NCBI GenBank assembly: GCA_964058845.1
Contig: CAXKVR010000332.1
Location: 1 to 64,000, forward strand
DNA from: Carex sylvatica
Lineage: Eukaryota; Streptophyta; Magnoliopsida; Poales; Cyperaceae
Length of the DNA stretch: 64,000 nucleotides
Direction: 5' to 3'
The notes under the pieces were generated by a model that saw nothing but the letters and a program-made list of their open reading frames with translations, made no database searches and was not told the origin of the DNA. Each line of letters begins with the position of its first letter. Within the stretch, counting starts at the first letter, position 1. The position numbers and the translations under genes were made by a program. Of the stretch, positions 62,813 to 64,000 are shown one piece after another.

Positions 62813-63826
62813 TAGGGGTTTGCTAACGGGTACGGGTCGGGCGGTTCGGGTATATCTGGGGTCGGGCATGGGTACAGGTCGGGTACGGATATCACGGGTA
62901 TACGGGTACCACGGGCTGGGTATCACGGGTATTTTTTTCAAAATCCGTGCCCTGCCCGTCTTATACCCGTGCCCGTGGTACTCTTGACGGGCAGGGCGGT
63001 TCGGGTAGGGTACCCGGTCCGGTTTTTTTTTCTGTTTTTTTTTTACGATGTTGTACGAATATCATTACGTGTTTATAATTTGACTTTTAAAATCAAAATA
63101 GTTCAATATCAAATAGTGTATATAAATAAATAAAATTTGTAACTTATATATAAAAATTATTCATGCAAAAATTTGTATATTTATTCGGCTAAATACAAAT
63201 ATATTTATTTATTTCTTTACACGAGTCATTTTATTTTATTTTCAAATTCTCATTCTAATTATATAGTTTCATAATTATTTATATCTCGAAATTTTTAGTT
63301 TACATTTTAAATTGATAATATATTTTCTAAATGTTCATTTATTTTTAATAGGTTAAATAAAATATAAATCAAAAATATAATTAAATAAGAAACTTTAAAA
63401 CAATAAATAAAAAAAATAGAATTTAAAAAACAGAAATTAAAAAACAGAATTTAAAAAACAGAATTTAAAAAACAGAATTAAAAAATCAGAATTAAAAAAA
63501 CAGAAATTAAAAAAACAGAATAAAAAAAAAGGGGTGAAATTTAAAAATTTTGAAATTTGAAAAAAAAACGAGTACGGGCACAGGTATACGGGCACGGACA
63601 CGGGTACACGGGTTCACGGGCACGGACACTAGGGTATACGAGTACGAGTAATCCGGTCTGGGTATGGTCGGGTTTTTTCCCGAAAGGGCGTACCCTACCC
63701 GTTTTATGCCCGTACTCATGTACCCGTTTACCCGACCTATACCCGGACTCGGGCACGAGTACTCCGGTTATCGGGTACGGGCGGGTAAGGTACGGGTGGC
63801 CCGACCCGGATTTTTGCAACCCTCTA
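62813..63826. mobile_element. Non-autonomous hAT-like element with CGGGTACGGGT-rich ends
   Basis: Begins TAGGGGTTTGCTAACGGGT and ends TTTTTGCAACCCTCTA. The 8-bp duplication ATTCAAGG is exact (62805-62812 and 63827-63834). The ends are rich in GGGTCGGGT/ACCCG phrases like 558-1638. The middle is AT-rich with a short tandem run of AAAAAACAGAATT (about 63419-63520). No transposase is present. Confidence 0.92.
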
Positions 63827-63892
63827 ATTCAAGGCCAGCAAAAAATATATATATATATGTATACACACACGGTACAATCCCCTGTTCCTTCG

Positions 63893-64000
63893 CTGAATTC
63901 GCATCCTCCTGAGATATCTCATATTTTGCGTGACTTTTTGGGAAATCTCAACCTAGAAAAAAATTTGCATTCTCATCTCTTTTGTTTGTCAATTTGTATC
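63893..64000. repeat. Start of a repeat copy, cut by the window edge
   Basis: GAATTCGCATCCTCCTGAGA then TATCTCATATTTTGCGTGAC matches the inverse of the right arm of 50923-51110. A preceding AT/AC run lies at 63845-63870. The rest falls outside the window. Confidence 0.6.

Overview
This window is nuclear DNA from a flowering plant. It is AT-rich, its genes are split by many GT-AG introns, the proteins belong to plant families, and most of the rest is plant-type DNA transposons. I cannot name the species. No LTR retrotransposon, rRNA or tRNA gene was recognised.

Layout. 1-6.4 kb is gene-free and holds a GC-rich foldback hAT element (558-1638), two inverted-repeat MITEs, a non-autonomous Mutator-like element (3379-4440, 9-bp target duplication) and another foldback unit. 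6.4-12.3 kb is a minisatellite of about 73 diverged 81-bp units. 12.3-18 kb holds another MITE, a non-autonomous CACTA element (13872-15497) and a second, larger copy of the Mutator-like family (15915-17962). Host genes follow: a nine-exon membrane protein of the Arabidopsis At3g27390 type (19347-25113, +), an intronless TCTP gene that looks like a retrocopy (25974-26480, +), and a twelve-exon gene for a 1263-residue lysine-rich protein built from repeated exon modules (28627-37468, -). A KCR-type short-chain dehydrogenase/reductase (51482-53831, +) lies further on.

The KCR gene sits between two copies, in opposite orientation, of one 8-kb Mutator-like transposon (37874-45959 and 54145-62456). 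Each carries two convergent genes: a MULE transposase (DDE triad plus SWIM zinc finger) and a plant mobile domain (PMD) protein of the MAIN/MAIL type. Copy 2 looks complete: perfect 10-bp target duplication, open 915-codon transposase and open eight-exon, 804-codon PMD gene. Copy 1 has the same exon lengths in its PMD gene but is full of stop codons, nearly all C-to-T or G-to-A changes. This two-gene element is the most interesting system in the window.

A short repeat family with a GAATTCGCATCCTCTG-like end lies upstream of all four host genes. Further hAT elements (46101-46904, 49368-50284, 62813-63826) and a 142-bp tandem repeat fill the rest. Gene models were spliced by eye; every one keeps its frame across all its junctions.
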